Origin: Holophaga sp.
GTDB taxonomy: Bacteria > Acidobacteriota > Holophagae > Holophagales > Holophagaceae
Assembly (NCBI GenBank): GCA_031292735.1
Contig: JARLGP010000075.1
Span: 1 to 28,373, forward strand
Reading direction: 5' to 3'
Length of the DNA: 28,373 nucleotides
Shown: piece after piece, positions 7,320-15,058 of the stretch
How positions within the stretch are numbered: position 1 is the first letter of the stretch
Layout: each line of letters opens with the position of its first letter
Notes under the pieces: model-generated
Database searches by the model: none
What the model was told of the DNA's origin: nothing
Seen by the model: the letters and a program-made list of their open reading frames with translations, nothing else
Translations under genes and position numbers: made by a program

Positions 7320-8573
7320 GTGGCACCGCTGAACAAGGCCGTCTTCATGGGCTTCCTGCTCCCCCTGGGCCTGGGCGCCCAGGGGGTTTGCTACGGCCCC
7401 GGGATCCGGGCCGATTCCCTGGCCAACACCCCCATCGGCAAGGCGGGCATCCAGGTGAGCTGCCGGTTCCGGGCGGATCCCGGCGGGGTGTTCCAGGGGG
7501 CGCGGCCCTACCTCATCTGGAGCTTCAAGCGGCAGGGCTACCACGCCGGCACCGGCGGCACCCTGAAGGTGGAGCTGCAGGCGGACGACGGCACGCCGCT
7601 GCACCGGCCCTCCGGCCAGGTGCTGGCCAGCAACGTCCGGCGCCTGGCCCTGGTGCGCACCAGCGACCGGTTCTACCCGATGCTGGCCTTCAACCGGGCG
7701 CCGCTGCTGCGCCCCGGGGCGTTCTACCACCTGGTGTTCAGCAACGCCGATCCGGATCCGGACAGCAATTTCGTGTCGGTGAACGCGCTGTTCCTCAAGT
7801 CCTGCTCGCCCCCCCTGCAGCCCCGGCTGGCGGATTCCGACTGGGCCATGCTCATGCGCAGCAGGGCCCAACCGGCCTGGACCATCCGCCGCACCCCCGG
7901 CAGCCGGGAGGGCTTCACGCCCATCCTGGAGATCGCCTATGCCGGCGGCAAGTCCCAGGGCATGGGCTACATGGAGTTCTGGATGGGCGCGCCCAGGCCC
8001 ATCTCCGGCCCGGCCTCGGTGCGCGAGAGCTTCACGGTGACCGGCCCGGACCGGAAGGCCGTGGCGGTGTCGGCCCGGGTGCGCCGGCTGCAGGGCGGCG
8101 CGCCCCTGGCGCTGCGCCTGGAGCAGGGGGACGGCAAGCTGCTGGCGGAGGGCAGGGCCGAGGGGGCGCTGCCCGCCTGCACCCCCACCGCGTCCCTGGG
8201 CGGCAGCGACTGGGCCACCTTCACCTTCCCGGCGCCCCAGGCGCTGGTTTCGGGCCGGAGCTACCACCTGGTGCTGAGCGCCCCGGCTGGAACCCGCTAC
8301 GAGGCCTTTCCCATGCGCAAGGGCACCGACAAGGGCTTCGCCGACACCACCCTGTTCGCCGACGGCCACGCGGAGTTCAACGACGGCAGCGGCTGGGCCG
8401 GGTGGGAGCAGTGGGGCAAGAGCGGGCTGACCAACTCCGATCTGCAGTTCTTCTTCCGGCTCCTGCTTCCATCTGGCCCGGGCGGTTCCAACGGCCCGGG
8501 TCCCGCTCCGCGACTCGAAGGCCCCGGATACCCTGCGGCGACCGCAAGAGGAGGGGGCAGAAATTCCATTTGA
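7320..8573 (+). CDS. Secreted beta-rich protein of unrecognised family, paralogue 2
   Basis: A 417-residue exported protein. The GTG start at 7320 is chosen because GGGGAG lies 5 nt upstream; an internal ATG at 7347 lacks such a site. Residues 1-22 form a signal peptide (hydrophobic GFLLPLGLGA). The rest aligns by eye with the upstream protein after its Ig-like domain: RADSLANT against GADSLANT, FYHLVFSNADPDPDSNFVS against LYHLVFTNVDPSPTANYVS, PMRKGTDKGF against PIRKGLDKGF, and GWAGWEQWG against GWAGWDMWG. The pair therefore arose by tandem duplication. After the shared end (SDLQFFF, near residue 379) this copy runs on for ~37 Gly/Pro-rich residues with no counterpart. Function unknown. Confidence 0.75.
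   Translation: MAPLNKAVFMGFLLPLGLGAQGVCYGPGIRADSLANTPIGKAGIQVSCRFRADPGGVFQGARPYLIWSFKRQGYHAGTGGTLKVELQADDGTPLHRPSGQVLASNVRRLALVRTSDRFYPMLAFNRAPLLRPGAFYHLVFSNADPDPDSNFVSVNALFLKSCSPPLQPRLADSDWAMLMRSRAQPAWTIRRTPGSREGFTPILEIAYAGGKSQGMGYMEFWMGAPRPISGPASVRESFTVTGPDRKAVAVSARVRRLQGGAPLALRLEQGDGKLLAEGRAEGALPACTPTASLGGSDWATFTFPAPQALVSGRSYHLVLSAPAGTRYEAFPMRKGTDKGFADTTLFADGHAEFNDGSGWAGWEQWGKSGLTNSDLQFFFRLLLPSGPGGSNGPGPAPRLEGPGYPAATARGGGRNSI
8477..8500 (+). repeat. GC-rich inverted repeat inside the 3' end of paralogue 2
   Basis: CCCGGGC (8477-8483) pairs with GCCCGGG (8494-8500) across a 10-nt loop. It sits just after the point where the homologous protein ends, inside the extra C-terminal codons. It lacks a following T-run. 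It may be a former or weak transcription stop now translated through. Confidence 0.35.
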
Positions 8574-8599
8574 CTTTGCTCGAAGTGCGCAGTTATTGT
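8570..8599 (+). promoter_or_regulatory. Candidate promoter of the sugar-acid operon
   Basis: TTGACT (8570-8575) matches the sigma70 -35 consensus at five of six positions. TATTGT (8594-8599) follows after 18 nt as a modest -10 box. It lies in the AT-rich gap before kdgT, and its -35 box overlaps the stop codon of the secreted paralogue. The first inverted repeat covers the -10 box, as expected for a repressed promoter. Confidence 0.45.
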
Positions 8600-8613
8600 A
8601 ATAAAACTGCGTA
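8586..8613 (+). promoter_or_regulatory. Inverted repeat 1, likely DeoR operator
   Basis: TGCGCAGTT (8586-8594) and AACTGCGTA (8605-8613) form an inverted repeat with one mismatch around a 10-nt AT-rich centre. It overlaps the candidate -10 box. The half-site TGCGCA recurs in the second inverted repeat downstream, which argues that one protein binds both. The operon encodes a DeoR-family repressor, the natural candidate. Confidence 0.5.
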
Positions 8614-8635
8614 TTTCAATCAAAAATCATCGACC

Positions 8636-8654
8636 ATTGCGCAAAATGCGCAAT
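8636..8654 (+). promoter_or_regulatory. Inverted repeat 2, likely DeoR operator
   Basis: ATTGCGCA (8636-8643) and TGCGCAAT (8647-8654) form a perfect 8-bp inverted repeat with a 3-nt centre, ending 20 nt before the kdgT start. It shares the TGCGCA core with the upstream repeat, whose centre is about 45 nt away. In RNA it could also form a small hairpin close to the ribosome binding site. Confidence 0.5.
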
Positions 8655-8674
8655 ACTCATAGGGAGGAAGGCTC

Positions 8675-9661
8675 ATGCGGCAGATCCCCATCAAGCGTTT
8701 CATCGAGCGCGTTCCCGGCGGCATGATGATCGTGCCTCTGCTCTTCGGCTCTGTGGTCGCCACGTTCTTCCCCAACACGCCCAAGGTGTTCGGTTCCTTC
8801 ACGGGGGCCCTGTTCACCGGCGCGCTGCCGATCCTGGCGGTGTTCTACGTCTGCATGGGCGCCAGCATCGACATCAAGGCCACGCCCTACATCCTGAAGA
8901 AGGGCGGCGCCCTGTTCGGGACCAAGGTGGCCATGGGCATCATCTTCGGCTTCATCCTCGGCCGGCTCATCGGCGAGGGACCGGTCCAGTCGGGCATGTT
9001 CGCCGGGATCTCCACCCTGGCCGTGGTGGCGGCCATCAACGACACCAACGGCGGCCTCTACATGGCCCTGGCGGGCCAGTTCGGTGATCCGAAGGACGTG
9101 GGCGCCTACTCCATCATGTCCCTGGAATCGGGCCCCTTCCTGACCATGGTGACGCTCGGCGTGGCCGGGCTTTCGGCCTTCCCCTGGCAGACCCTGGTGG
9201 GATCCATCCTGCCCCTGGCCTTCGGCATGCTCATCGGCAACCTCGACCGGAGCATGCGCGAGTTCCTGGCCCGCGCCGTGCCGGTGATGATTCCCTTCTT
9301 CGGTTTCGCCCTGGGCGCCGGCCTGGACCTCAAGAAGGTGTGGACGGCCGGCCTGCTCGGCCTCGGCCTGGGCGTCGCCACCGTGGTGGTGACCGGGTTC
9401 GTCCTGTTCTTCGCGGACCGCTTCACCGGCGGGACCGGCGTGGCGGGTGTCTCGGCGGCCTCCACGGCGGGCAACGCCGCCGCGGTCCCCGCCATCGTCG
9501 CCGCGGCCAACCCGGTCTATGCGGAAGCCGCCAAGCGGGCCACTCTGCTGGTCGCCGCCGCGGTGGTGGTAACCTCCATCCTGGTGCCGCTCCTCACGGC
9601 CTGGACGGCCAAGCGCTTCGGCACCCCTGCCGGCGGCCCGGAAGGAGATTCGGCGCGATGA
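8675..9661 (+). CDS. kdgT: KdgT-type 2-keto-3-deoxygluconate permease family transporter
   Basis: A 328-residue polytopic inner-membrane protein with about ten hydrophobic segments. The conserved N-terminal [18 protein letters not shown], the [17 protein letters not shown] segment and the central [16 protein letters not shown] segment identify the KdgT family, proton symporters known for 2-keto-3-deoxygluconate. Here the neighbours are a DUF1537 kinase and a PdxA2 enzyme, so the cargo is more likely a four-carbon sugar acid such as D-threonate or D-erythronate; this is inference. A strong GGGAGGAAGG ribosome binding site precedes the ATG. The stop overlaps the next start as ATGA (9658-9661). 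Confidence 0.88.
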   Translation: MRQIPIKRFIERVPGGMMIVPLLFGSVVATFFPNTPKVFGSFTGALFTGALPILAVFYVCMGASIDIKATPYILKKGGALFGTKVAMGIIFGFILGRLIGEGPVQSGMFAGISTLAVVAAINDTNGGLYMALAGQFGDPKDVGAYSIMSLESGPFLTMVTLGVAGLSAFPWQTLVGSILPLAFGMLIGNLDRSMREFLARAVPVMIPFFGFALGAGLDLKKVWTAGLLGLGLGVATVVVTGFVLFFADRFTGGTGVAGVSAASTAGNAAAVPAIVAAANPVYAEAAKRATLLVAAAVVVTSILVPLLTAWTAKRFGTPAGGPEGDSAR

Positions 9662-10878
9662 CCGACTGGTTGATCCTTGCCGACGACCTGACCGGCGCAG
9701 CCGATTGCGCCATCGCCTTCGCCAAGGGAGGCCTGGCGACCGCGGTGGCCTGGAGCGAGGCCATTCAGGGCGATCTTCCCGTCCTCTCGATCGACGTGGA
9801 CAGCCGCCGTTTGTCCGCCGAGGCGGCGGCCGAACGCCAGGTCCGGGCCCAGGGTGTCCACCATCAGCCCGGTGCGCGGCTCTACAAGAAGATCGATTCC
9901 ACCCTGCGCGGCCAGCCGGCCGCCGAATTGGCGGCTCAAATGAAGGCGCTGCCGTCCGGCCCGGCCCCCCTGGCGGTGGTGGCTCCGGCTTTTCCGGCCA
10001 CCGGCCGGGTGACCCTGGGCGGCCGGATGATGGTGAACGGCCAGGCTCTGGAGGCGACCCCGATCTGGGCCCGCGACCATACCTACGCCGATGGCGACCT
10101 CGCCTCGATCCTGGAGGGGGCCGGGCTGGCCACGGCCCTGGTCGCCCTGGATACGGTGCGCGCGGGAATACCGGCGGTGCGGGCCCGCATGGCCCAGGCC
10201 CAGGCCGAGGGCAAGGCCGCCGTGGTCTGCGATGCCGCCACCGAGCAGGATCTCGATACCGTGGCGGCGGCCTCCCTCGCCTTGGACCGCGTGCTGTGGG
10301 TGGGGTCCGCGGGACTGGCCGCGGCCCTCGCCCGCCAGATCTGCCCCGGAAGGACCGGGCCCCCCGCCCTGCCGGCCATGGCCGGAGGCGTCCTGGTGGT
10401 GGTCGGCAGCCTCGCCGAGGCCTCCCGCCTCCAGGCGGCCCAGGTGGTGCGCCACGGCGCCGCCCAGGGCATGTCGGTCTCCTCCGGCACCCTGCTGGCC
10501 GGGCCGCGGGATCCCGCGTGGCGTGCCGCCGCCGCCGACCTCCAGGCCCGGATGGCCGGGGGGGCCGATGTGCTGCTGGAAGTGGCGATCGATGACTGCC
10601 CCGATCTGGCCCAGGGGCCCGCGCTGGCCGAGAGCCTGGCGGAGCTCCTGGTGGCGGCCGGCCCCGCCCTGGGTGCCCTGGTGGCCACCGGCGGCGAGAC
10701 GGCCTGCGCCCTGCTCGGGAGCCTGGGGGTCCACGGCATCGAGCTGATGGATGAAATCGAGCCCGGCGTGCCGTTCGGCCTGACCATCGGGGCCCGCCGC
10801 ATTCCGGTGGTGACCAAGGCCGGGGGGTTCGGGGACGCGCTCACCCTGGAGCGCTGTCTGGCACGGCTGAAGAACTGA
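9658..10878 (+). CDS. dtnK: Four-carbon acid sugar kinase (DUF1537 family, DtnK/DenK-like)
   Basis: A 406-residue soluble kinase. The N-terminal substrate domain shows ADDLTGAAD (8-16), [10 protein letters not shown] (76-85) and [13 protein letters not shown] (about 110-122). The C-terminal nucleotide domain shows [13 protein letters not shown] and the terminal [10 protein letters not shown]. These are the hallmarks of the family once called DUF1537, which phosphorylates D-threonate, D-erythronate, L-threonate or 3-oxo-tetronates at C4 using ATP. Pairing with a PdxA2-type dehydrogenase rather than a separate LtnD/OtnC set favours the D-threonate or D-erythronate branch. It overlaps kdgT by 4 nt, and pdxA2 follows after 10 nt, so the operon is tight. 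Exact substrate is not provable here. Confidence 0.88.
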   Translation: MTDWLILADDLTGAADCAIAFAKGGLATAVAWSEAIQGDLPVLSIDVDSRRLSAEAAAERQVRAQGVHHQPGARLYKKIDSTLRGQPAAELAAQMKALPSGPAPLAVVAPAFPATGRVTLGGRMMVNGQALEATPIWARDHTYADGDLASILEGAGLATALVALDTVRAGIPAVRARMAQAQAEGKAAVVCDAATEQDLDTVAAASLALDRVLWVGSAGLAAALARQICPGRTGPPALPAMAGGVLVVVGSLAEASRLQAAQVVRHGAAQGMSVSSGTLLAGPRDPAWRAAAADLQARMAGGADVLLEVAIDDCPDLAQGPALAESLAELLVAAGPALGALVATGGETACALLGSLGVHGIELMDEIEPGVPFGLTIGARRIPVVTKAGGFGDALTLERCLARLKN

Positions 10879-10888
10879 AGGAGAAAGC

Positions 10889-11887
10889 ATGACGCACCGT
10901 CCGATCATTGCCATCACGATGGGCGACCCCGCCGGCATCGGCCCGGAGATCATCCTGCGGGCCCTGGCCCATCCGGATCTCCACGACACCTGCCGGCCGC
11001 TGGTGATCGGCGATGCGCGCCACTTCCGCCGGGTCGGGGGGATCGTCGGTTCCGCCCTGGAGATCCTGGCGATCACCGATCCCTCCGAAGCCGCCTACCG
11101 CCCGGGCACCCTCGATTGCATCGACCTCGACCTGGTCCCGGCCGAGCTTCCCTTCGGGCGGGTCTCGGCCGCGGCCGGAGAGGCGGCCTACCGCTGCATC
11201 GAACGCGCCTGTGACCTGGTGGTGAAAGGCCTGGCGGATGCCCTCTGCACCGCGCCCATCAACAAGGAGGCCCTCCATCTGGCCGGCCATGTCTTTCCAG
11301 GGCACACTGAGTTGCTGGCCCACCTGACCGGCACGAAGGAAGTCTCGATGATGCTCACGGCCCCCCGCCTAAGGGTCATTCACGTCACCACCCACATGGG
11401 ACTCGTCGACGCCATCGCCCGGATCGAGCCGGGCCTGGTGGAACGCACCATCGCGCGGGGCCGCGAGACTCTGGTCAAGGCCGGGATCCCCGACCCGCTG
11501 ATCGGCGTGTGCGCCATCAATCCGCACGCCGGCGAGCACGGGCTGTTCGGCCACGGCGAAGAGGCCGCCAAGATCGCCCCTGCGGTCGACCGGTGCCGGG
11601 CCAAGGGATGGCGGGTGGAGGGGCCGCTGCCGGCCGACGCCCTGTTCTTCCGCGCGGGCCGCGGCGACTTTGATCTGGTGGTGGCCATGTACCACGACCA
11701 GGGGCACGGCCCCATCAAGGTGCTGGGCATCGAGGCGGGAGTGAACATCACCGTGGGCTTGCCGGTGGTGCGCACGTCCGTGGATCATGGCACGGCCTTC
11801 GACATCGCCGGAACCGGCGTGGCCGACGAACGCAGCCTGCTGGAAGCCATCCGCCAGGCCGTCGAGCTCGCCCCGGGCCGGCCGTGA
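10889..11887 (+). CDS. pdxA2: 4-phospho-D-threonate/erythronate 3-dehydrogenase (PdxA2)
   Basis: A 332-residue enzyme of the PdxA family. The N-terminal TMGDPAGIGPE (10-20) and the three metal ligands are present: H139 in PGHTELLA, H213 in NPHAGE and H269 in YHDQGHG, followed by RTSVDHGTAFDIAG. PdxA itself serves vitamin B6 synthesis. In operons with a DUF1537 kinase the paralogue PdxA2 oxidises the 4-phosphorylated C4 acid with NAD, and decarboxylation gives dihydroxyacetone phosphate. The context decides for PdxA2: the kinase is 10 nt upstream and no other B6 gene is near. GAAGGAG precedes the ATG. Its stop overlaps the GTG start of the repressor (GTGA). Confidence 0.87.
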   Translation: MTHRPIIAITMGDPAGIGPEIILRALAHPDLHDTCRPLVIGDARHFRRVGGIVGSALEILAITDPSEAAYRPGTLDCIDLDLVPAELPFGRVSAAAGEAAYRCIERACDLVVKGLADALCTAPINKEALHLAGHVFPGHTELLAHLTGTKEVSMMLTAPRLRVIHVTTHMGLVDAIARIEPGLVERTIARGRETLVKAGIPDPLIGVCAINPHAGEHGLFGHGEEAAKIAPAVDRCRAKGWRVEGPLPADALFFRAGRGDFDLVVAMYHDQGHGPIKVLGIEAGVNITVGLPVVRTSVDHGTAFDIAGTGVADERSLLEAIRQAVELAPGRP

Positions 11888-12642
11888 GCCGCACCGCCCG
11901 CCGCCACGCCGCCATCCTCGAGCTGATCGGGGGCGGCGAGGCCGACGTGGACTTGCTGGCCGGGCGGTTCAAGGTCTCGGCTTCCACCATCCGCCGCGAT
12001 CTGGCCGTGATGTCCGGCCAGGGCATGGTCACCCGCACCTACGGGGGCGCCCTGTCCGCCCATCCCGAGCCCGAGCACGCCCTGTCCCGGCGCGAGCGCC
12101 AGAACCGGGACGCCAAGCACGCCATTGCCCAGGTGGCATCGTCCCTGATCCGCGACAACGAAAGCGTGCTGCTCGACGCCGGTTCCACGGTGGCCGCCCT
12201 TGGCCGCCTCCTGCCCCCGCGCAGGCTGCGGGTCGTGACCAGCAACCTCCCCCTGGTGCCGGTGCTGGCCTCTGCGCCGGGCATTGAGCTGATCGTGCTG
12301 GCCGGCTCGGTGCGCGCGATCAGCATGGGGGTGGTGGGGCCGCTGACCGAGATGACCCTGCGGCGCCTTTCGGTGGACAAGGTCTTCATGAGCGCGGACG
12401 GCGTCATGGCCGGCCGCGGGCTCTGCGAGGCGAGCCCCGAGCAGACCGCGCTCAAGGAAATGATGATGGCGCAGGCGAAGGAGGTGTACGTGCTGGCTGA
12501 CTCGTCGAAGCTGGGGCGTGCCAGCCAGCAGTTCTGGGCGGTCCTGCCGGCGACCTGGACCCTGATCACCGAGGCCGATGCGGGGGAGGCCCTGCTGGAG
12601 CCCTTCCGGCGGATGCCGGGGGTCCGCCTCCTGCTGGCCTGA
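11884..12642 (+). CDS. DeoR-family transcriptional repressor of the sugar-acid operon
   Basis: A 252-residue regulator. The N-terminal DeoR helix-turn-helix (about 5-57) reads RHAAILELI, VSASTIRRDLAVM and VTRTYGGAL, all family-typical. The C-terminal ligand domain, related to ribose-5-phosphate isomerase folds, carries LLDAGSTVAALG and LADSSKLGR, where phosphorylated sugars bind. The GTG start overlaps the pdxA2 stop by 4 nt, so it is the last gene of the operon and probably controls itself. Two inverted repeats ahead of kdgT are the likely operators. By family logic, a phosphorylated pathway intermediate would be the inducer. Confidence 0.9.
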   Translation: MSRTARRHAAILELIGGGEADVDLLAGRFKVSASTIRRDLAVMSGQGMVTRTYGGALSAHPEPEHALSRRERQNRDAKHAIAQVASSLIRDNESVLLDAGSTVAALGRLLPPRRLRVVTSNLPLVPVLASAPGIELIVLAGSVRAISMGVVGPLTEMTLRRLSVDKVFMSADGVMAGRGLCEASPEQTALKEMMMAQAKEVYVLADSSKLGRASQQFWAVLPATWTLITEADAGEALLEPFRRMPGVRLLLA

Positions 12643-12681
12643 ACGGGGCCTGTCCTTTCCCATTCCGGTCACCGCGGTTTT

Positions 12682-12709
12682 CCGTGCGCGATGATGCCCG
12701 CCGTGCGCG
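12682..12709 (+). repeat. Direct repeat in the leader of the 2-hydroxyacid dehydrogenase gene
   Basis: CCGTGCGCG occurs at 12682-12690 and again at 12701-12709, a 19-nt spacing close to two helical turns, in the 104-nt gap before the dehydrogenase start. It may bind a regulator; the TGCGC core resembles but does not equal the half-sites ahead of kdgT. Confidence 0.25.
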
Positions 12710-12746
12710 GTGGAGCGATACTGGAGCGACGAAAAAGGGGGGGGCG

Positions 12747-13727
12747 ATGACCCGAGTGGCCGTTCTGGACGATTGGCAGGGTGTGGCGCGCACCAGCGCG
12801 GACTGGTCGCCGCTGGCGGCGCGGGGCGAACTGGTCTTTTTCGAAGAGGCGTTCCAGGGCGAGGCGGACGCCGCCGGGAAGCTGGCGGACTTCGACCTGG
12901 TGCTGTCCATGCGCGAGCGCACGCCCCTGCCGGGGTCCCTGATCCGCCTCCTGCCCCGGCTGCGCATGCTGGGCATCACCGGTTCCCGCAACCTGTCGCT
13001 GGACATGGCGGCCTGCACTGCCCAGGGCGTGGTGGTGTGCAACACCCGGACCGGCGGCGAAGCGGCCACCGCCGAACTGGCACTCGGCCTGCTGCTGGCG
13101 GCGGCCCGGGCGATTCCCGCGGCGGACGCCAACCTGCGCGCCGGGCGCTTCCAGCAGGGCCTCCCGGTGGGCATCGGCCTGGCCGGGAAGACCATGGGGA
13201 TCATCGGCCTGGGCCGGCTGGGGTCGCACCTGAGCCGTTACTGCCAGGCGCTGAACATGACCGTGCTGGGGTGGAGCCCGAACCTCACCGCGGAGCGGGC
13301 CAGGGCCGCCGGCGCAACGCTCGCCGGCAAGGAGGAGCTGCTGTCCCGGTCCGATGCCGTGAGCATCCATCTGGTGCTGTCGCCCCGCTCGCGCGGGCTG
13401 ATCGGCGCCGCCGACCTGGCCCTGATGAAGCCCGGCGCGATCCTGGTCAACACCTCCCGCGGCCCCATCGTGGACGAGGCGGCGCTGCTGGAGGCGGTGG
13501 GCGCGGGCCGGATCGTCGCCGCGCTGGACGTCTACGACCGGGAACCGCTGCCGGCGGACCATCCGCTGAGGACCGCGCCCAACACCATCCTGACCCCGCA
13601 CCTGGGCTACGGCGTGCGGGAGACCTGGACCGAATTCTACGGGCAGAGCGTGGAGAACGCCCTGGCGTTCCTGGACGGCCAGCCGGTGCGGGTGATGAAT
13701 CCGGAGACCCTCCCGTCCGCTACTTGA
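12747..13727 (+). CDS. D-isomer-specific 2-hydroxyacid dehydrogenase (NAD-binding)
   Basis: A 326-residue dehydrogenase of the formate/glycerate family. The Rossmann motif GLGRLG lies at 154-159. Catalytic residues are in place: R238 in NTSRGPIVDE, E266 in DREPL, and H285 in LTPHLGYG. Such enzymes reduce 2-keto acids to D-2-hydroxy acids or the reverse with NAD(P)H; glyoxylate, hydroxypyruvate or phosphoglycerate are common substrates, and none can be chosen from sequence. The start at 12747 follows a G-rich ribosome site. A 104-nt gap separates it from the DeoR gene, so it may be a separate unit or a late member of the sugar-acid operon. It converges with pilT and overlaps it by 8 nt at the 3' end. 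Confidence 0.87.
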   Translation: MTRVAVLDDWQGVARTSADWSPLAARGELVFFEEAFQGEADAAGKLADFDLVLSMRERTPLPGSLIRLLPRLRMLGITGSRNLSLDMAACTAQGVVVCNTRTGGEAATAELALGLLLAAARAIPAADANLRAGRFQQGLPVGIGLAGKTMGIIGLGRLGSHLSRYCQALNMTVLGWSPNLTAERARAAGATLAGKEELLSRSDAVSIHLVLSPRSRGLIGAADLALMKPGAILVNTSRGPIVDEAALLEAVGAGRIVAALDVYDREPLPADHPLRTAPNTILTPHLGYGVRETWTEFYGQSVENALAFLDGQPVRVMNPETLPSAT

Positions 13728-14862
13728 GGTAGCGGGGCAGTTCGTCCGGCCGGAAGCAGTGGGCCATGGCGGTCTCCCGGGTGATGATCCCGGTGCGCAC
13801 CAGGTCGGCCAGGGACTGTTCCATGGTGAACATGCCCTCGGCCCGGCCGGTCGAGATGGCGGTGTAGATCTGGTGGTCGTCGCCCTTGCGGATCATGTTG
13901 CGCACCGCGTGGCTGGCGACCAGCAGCTCCACCGCCGGGTAGCGGCCCCGGCCGTCCCGGGTCGGCACCAGCTGCTGGGCCACGATGGCCAGCAGGGCCA
14001 GGGACAACTGCTGGCGGATCTGGGGCTGGTTGCCCTGGGGGAACGAATCCAGGATCCGCGACACCGCCTGGGAGGCGTCGTTGGTGTGCAGGGTGGACAG
14101 CACCAGGTGCCCGGTCTCGGCGGCGGTGAGCACGGTGGCGATGGTCTCCGGATCGCGCATCTCGCCCACCAGGATCACGTCCGGGTTCTGGCGCACGATG
14201 CTGCGCAGGGAGCTGGCGAAGTCCGGGGTGTCCTGGCCCACTTCGATCTGCTCGACGATGGCGCTCCGGTTGGCGTGCAGGTACTCCACCGGATCCTCGA
14301 TGGTGACGATGTGGTCGCGCCGCTCGCTGTTGACGATGTCGATGAGGGCCGCCAGGGTGGAGCTCTTGCCCGAGCCGGTGGCGCCGGTCACCAGCACCAG
14401 GCCCTGCCGGGACTCCACCCAGCGGCGCAGGACGGGCGGCAGGTGGAGCGATTCCAGGGTTGGGATCCGGGCCGGCAGCAGGCGCAGGCTCCCGGCCAGG
14501 GTGCCGCGCTGGAAGTGCAGGTTGGCCCGGAACCGGCCGATCCCCTCCCGGGCGAAGCAGAAATCCACCGTCTTGTTGCGCTGCAGTTCCTGCTGCTGGC
14601 GGCTGGACAGCAGGGGCAGCAGGAGCCCGTGCACCTCCTCGTCCTCCAGCGCCGGCCCGGGGTTGAGGATGAGCCGGCCGTTGATCCGGCTGGCGATGGG
14701 CGCTCCCACCACCAGGAGCAGGTCCGACGCGCCCTGCTCGGCCGCCAGGGCCAGCACCGGATCCAGCCCGGAGCCGCTGGGCAGGAGCTCGGCCCGGGGG
14801 GAAGGCAGGCCGCGGTTCAGTTCCTCGACGAGGGTCTTGAGATCGGGATCTGGACCTGGCAT
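13720..14862 (-). CDS. pilT: Type IV pilus retraction ATPase, PilT-like
   Basis: A 380-residue hexameric ATPase of the PilT/PilU group. Motifs in order: Walker A GATGSGKSST (160-169), Asp box TIEDPVEY (187-194), Walker B DVILVGEMRD (228-237), His box GHLVLSTLHTNDA (251-263), and AVRNMIRKGDDHQI (319-332), which matches the AIRNLIRE retraction motif of PilT. The N terminus carries about 30 residues before the usual PilT start, rich in Pro and Glu. The start at 14862 is preferred over an upstream GTG because GGAG lies 7 nt before it. It drives pilus depolymerisation at the inner face of the membrane. No other pilus gene is nearby, so it is an isolated copy, perhaps one of several paralogues in the genome. 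Confidence 0.9.
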   Translation of the reverse strand: MPGPDPDLKTLVEELNRGLPSPRAELLPSGSGLDPVLALAAEQGASDLLLVVGAPIASRINGRLILNPGPALEDEEVHGLLLPLLSSRQQQELQRNKTVDFCFAREGIGRFRANLHFQRGTLAGSLRLLPARIPTLESLHLPPVLRRWVESRQGLVLVTGATGSGKSSTLAALIDIVNSERRDHIVTIEDPVEYLHANRSAIVEQIEVGQDTPDFASSLRSIVRQNPDVILVGEMRDPETIATVLTAAETGHLVLSTLHTNDASQAVSRILDSFPQGNQPQIRQQLSLALLAIVAQQLVPTRDGRGRYPAVELLVASHAVRNMIRKGDDHQIYTAISTGRAEGMFTMEQSLADLVRTGIITRETAMAHCFRPDELPRYLK

Positions 14863-15058
14863 GGGCGGGCTCCGGGGCACCTGGGGGGTGAAAGCCCATT
14901 ATTGGCCCGGGCGGAAGGTTCGGCCAGGGCCGTCTGAAAGATCGGAACGCCGTCGGGAACAAATAAAGCATATTAGACACCCCTAGGCATGCTCCCTCGC
15001 TACGGAAGCCGTGAAGGGCGGCAATGGATTTGAGGTTTCCCGTGGGGAGGGTGAGTAT
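14863..15058. other. Divergent intergenic region, pilT to pentapeptide/propeller gene
   Basis: This 196-nt spacer separates two divergent genes. Its middle part (about 14955-14985) is AT-rich, with an AATAAAGCATATTAGA stretch that may hold a -10 box for the plus-strand gene. No convincing -35, operator or riboswitch was seen. A strong GGGGAGG ribosome site ends 8 nt before the start at 15059. Confidence 0.3.

Noticed and set aside
8477..8500. Inverted repeat as a rho-independent terminator
   Set aside because: No T-run follows on either strand, and it lies inside an open reading frame; kept only as a repeat.
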